A DNA stretch of 10,479 nt from an uncultured Burkholderiales bacterium (GTDB taxonomy: Bacteria > Pseudomonadota > Gammaproteobacteria > Burkholderiales > Burkholderiaceae_E). Below, piece after piece: positions 9,281 to 10,479 of this stretch (position 1 is its first letter; every line of letters starts with the position of its first letter). A program made the position numbers and the translations under genes. The notes under the pieces are model-generated. The model did no database searches. It had not been told where the DNA came from and saw nothing but the letters and a program-made list of their open reading frames with translations. The DNA lies in NCBI GenBank assembly GCA_903831925.1, contig CAIKZV010000345.1, positions 1 to 10,479 of the forward strand, written 5' to 3'.

Positions 9281-10068
9281 GCAATCGTCCTGCCCCCACC
9301 ACCGCGATCTGCACGGCTGATGCCACCAGCATCACCATTCGCGGCGAGAGTCTGGTCGACGACCTGATCGGCAAGCTCTCGTTCACCGAGATGATCCTGT
9401 TCCAGATGCTCGGCAAAAAGCCGACCAAGACACAGGCCGTGCTGCTCGATGCGGTGCTGGTCACCCTGATGGAGCACGGGTTTACGCCAAGCGCGATCGT
9501 CACCCGCCTGATCTACGACTCGGCCCCCGAAGCCCTGCAATCGGCGGTGGCTGCCGGCCTGCTCGGTGTTGGCAGTACCTTCATCGGGACGATGGAAGGC
9601 TGCGCGGTATTGATCGACGAGATGCTCGCCGCACCCGAGGGTGTGCAGGCGCGCGCAGCCGCCATCGCCACGCGCTTTCGCGCCGAGCGCCGCCCGCTGC
9701 ACGGCTTTGGCCATCCCTATCACAAGCCCGACGATCCGCGCCCGGCGCGGCTTTTCGAGCTGGCCGCCCACGAAGGTGTGCCGGGCTGCCATATCACCGC
9801 GCTCAAGACCCTGTCGATCGAGGTCGACCGTGTGTACGGCCGGCACATCACGATCAATGCCACCGGTGCGATTGCGGCGGTGCTGGGCGAGATCGGCATT
9901 CCGCAGGTGGTCATGCGTGGTATTGCGGTGATCAGCCGCTCGGCCGGGCTGGTCGGCCATATCCTCGAAGAACGCGAGCGCCCGACCGCCCGCCATATCT
10001 GGGAGACGGTCGAGCACGGCATTGCCTATGTGGCGCCACCGTCTGAAGAGGGGTCAGCCGGGGGTTGA
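9277..10068 (+). CDS. Citryl-CoA lyase-like protein (citrate synthase fold)
   Basis: This 263-residue protein resembles the small citrate-synthase-fold proteins annotated as citryl-CoA lyase, which split a citryl-CoA-type thioester into acetyl-CoA and a keto acid. It is much shorter than citrate synthase (about 430 residues). GAGGTGA (9265-9271) precedes the ATG, which overlaps the monooxygenase stop by 4 bases. Conserved features are SFTEMILFQMLGKKPTKTQ (35-53), EHGFTPS (66-72), GFGHPYHKPDDPR (143-155) with the probable active-site H146, and RSAGLVGHILEE (221-232). The block expected to read like NVDG is NATG (194-197), so the usual catalytic aspartate appears to be T196. The first citrate synthase histidine is also absent (GLLGVGSTFIGTMEG, 94-108), as it is in the lyase branch. 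It may therefore catalyse a related Claisen or retro-Claisen step on another CoA ester. It is the last gene of the operon. Confidence 0.8.
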   Translation: MSNRPAPTTAICTADATSITIRGESLVDDLIGKLSFTEMILFQMLGKKPTKTQAVLLDAVLVTLMEHGFTPSAIVTRLIYDSAPEALQSAVAAGLLGVGSTFIGTMEGCAVLIDEMLAAPEGVQARAAAIATRFRAERRPLHGFGHPYHKPDDPRPARLFELAAHEGVPGCHITALKTLSIEVDRVYGRHITINATGAIAAVLGEIGIPQVVMRGIAVISRSAGLVGHILEERERPTARHIWETVEHGIAYVAPPSEEGSAGG

Positions 10069-10123
10069 GGGAGCATCAACCGCAGGTTGAGGGCGCATCA
10101 ACCGTGGCTTGAGTGTTGCTCAG
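10063..10123. repeat. 22-base tandem repeat of small hairpins at the operon end
   Basis: GGTTGA-GGGAGCA-TCAACC (10063-10081) is followed at a 22-base period by GGTTGA-GGGCGCA-TCAACC (10085-10103). Each copy is a perfect 6-base-pair stem with a 7-base loop. A decayed third copy starts at 10107 with GCTTGAG. The first copy contains the stop codon of the citryl-CoA lyase-like gene. The repeat sits between two convergent genes and could end transcription in either direction or protect the mRNA 3' end. There is no T run on either side. The rest of the gap to 10163 shows only weak inverted repeats. Confidence 0.7.
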
Positions 10124-10163
10124 TCTCGAGCTGAAGCAGCGCCAGCGGCCAGACGCTCAGGGC

Positions 10164-10479
10164 TCAGCGAGGCCGGTCACCTTCGAGGGTGATCCGGTGC
10201 ATCACGCGGCGATGGCCGTGGTAGTCGTTGACCGGGTTGTGAAGCGCGCAGCGGTTGTCCCACAGCGCGATCGATCCGGGTTGCCACACGAATCGGCAAG
10301 TGAATTCAGGCAGCACCTGATGCGCGTGCAGCATCCTGAGCAGCGGCTCGGATTCGGCCTGCGTCCAGCCCTCGAAGCGGTCGGTGTGTGCCACGTTCAC
10401 GAAGAGCGACCGGCGGCCGGTCTCGGGATGCGTGCGCACCACCGGATGCACCGCCTGGTATGACTGCTTCGCTTCGTCC
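10164..10479 (-). CDS. TauD/TfdA-family 2-oxoglutarate-dependent dioxygenase, C-terminal part
   Basis: Read on the - strand, an open frame enters from the right edge and ends at a TGA (10164-10166), giving 104 visible C-terminal residues with no start. The family is non-heme iron enzymes that oxidise a substrate while converting 2-oxoglutarate to succinate. Family marks are HPETGRRSLFVN followed by HTDRFEGW, WQPGSIALWDNRCALHNPVNDY and a closing HRRVMHRITLEGD. The histidine of CALH (10239-10241) is the expected distal iron ligand and the arginine of HRITL (10194-10196) the expected 2-oxoglutarate contact. The HxD iron motif would lie outside the window. An in-frame GTG at 10451 is internal to the domain and is not the start. 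The gene converges on the catabolic operon. Its substrate (taurine, another sulfonate, an aryloxy acid or something else) cannot be told. Confidence 0.93.
   Translation of the reverse strand, partial: DEAKQSYQAVHPVVRTHPETGRRSLFVNVAHTDRFEGWTQAESEPLLRMLHAHQVLPEFTCRFVWQPGSIALWDNRCALHNPVNDYHGHRRVMHRITLEGDRPR

Noticed and set aside
9172..10017. - strand open frame (281 codons) opposite the lyase-like gene
   Set aside because: It is the complement of a gene with conserved motifs and good translation signals, and has no family resemblance of its own.
10118..10137. Bulged hairpin GCTCAG...CTGAAGC as terminator of the dioxygenase gene
   Set aside because: The stem is short and interrupted, there is no T run, and chance is likely in this composition.
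10156..10167. Direct repeat CTCAG-GG-CTCAG just past the dioxygenase stop
   Set aside because: Two five-base copies alone are expected by chance; nothing else supports a site.
10449..10451. GTG as a start codon for the dioxygenase
   Set aside because: The frame continues to the window edge without a stop, and the residues after the GTG lie inside the conserved domain.
10113..10463. + strand open frame (116 codons) after the operon
   Set aside because: It is the reverse of the dioxygenase gene, whose motifs are on the - strand, and has no recognisable domain.

Overview
The window is GC-rich, densely coded DNA with strong G/C at third codon positions. It most likely comes from a betaproteobacterium of the Burkholderiales type. 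The GltD N-terminus closely resembles betaproteobacterial GltD as I remember it, but this is a family-level impression and not a species call.

Region 1 (1-3139) is housekeeping. It holds the last third of gltB and all of gltD, the large and small subunits of NADPH-dependent glutamate synthase. Both are intact where visible and carry their iron-sulfur and flavin motifs. Region 2 (3140-3367) is a 228-base intergenic stretch with a layered layout. A strong GC-rich hairpin follows gltD, then a cluster of overlapping short palindromes, a sigma70-like promoter, and a perfect inverted repeat at the predicted transcription start. Last comes a good ribosome binding site.

Region 3 (3368-10068) looks like one five-gene catabolic operon on the + strand: acyl-CoA synthetase, TetR regulator, a second and different acyl-CoA synthetase, a Baeyer-Villiger-type flavin monooxygenase resembling 4-hydroxyacetophenone monooxygenase, and a small citrate-synthase-fold protein of the citryl-CoA lyase type. 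The last four genes are separated by 1 base or overlap by 4 bases, so translational coupling is likely. The logical reading is breakdown of a ketone-bearing compound: oxygen insertion next to a carbonyl, activation of acids as CoA thioesters, and carbon-carbon cleavage of a CoA ester. The substrate cannot be read from the sequence. No esterase, dehydrogenase, hydratase or thiolase lies inside the window. The TetR protein probably represses the operon, its own gene included.

Region 4 (10063-10479) begins with a 22-base tandem repeat of small hairpins that overlaps the operon's last stop codon. The 3' part of a convergent TauD/TfdA-type dioxygenase gene follows on the - strand and runs off the window.

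Points of most interest are the unusual gene set, the apparent loss of the catalytic aspartate in the citryl-CoA lyase-like protein, a five-unit pentapeptide repeat at the monooxygenase C-terminus that carries the next gene's ribosome binding site, and the promoter/operator arrangement. I saw no tRNA, rRNA, CRISPR array, transposase or integrase.
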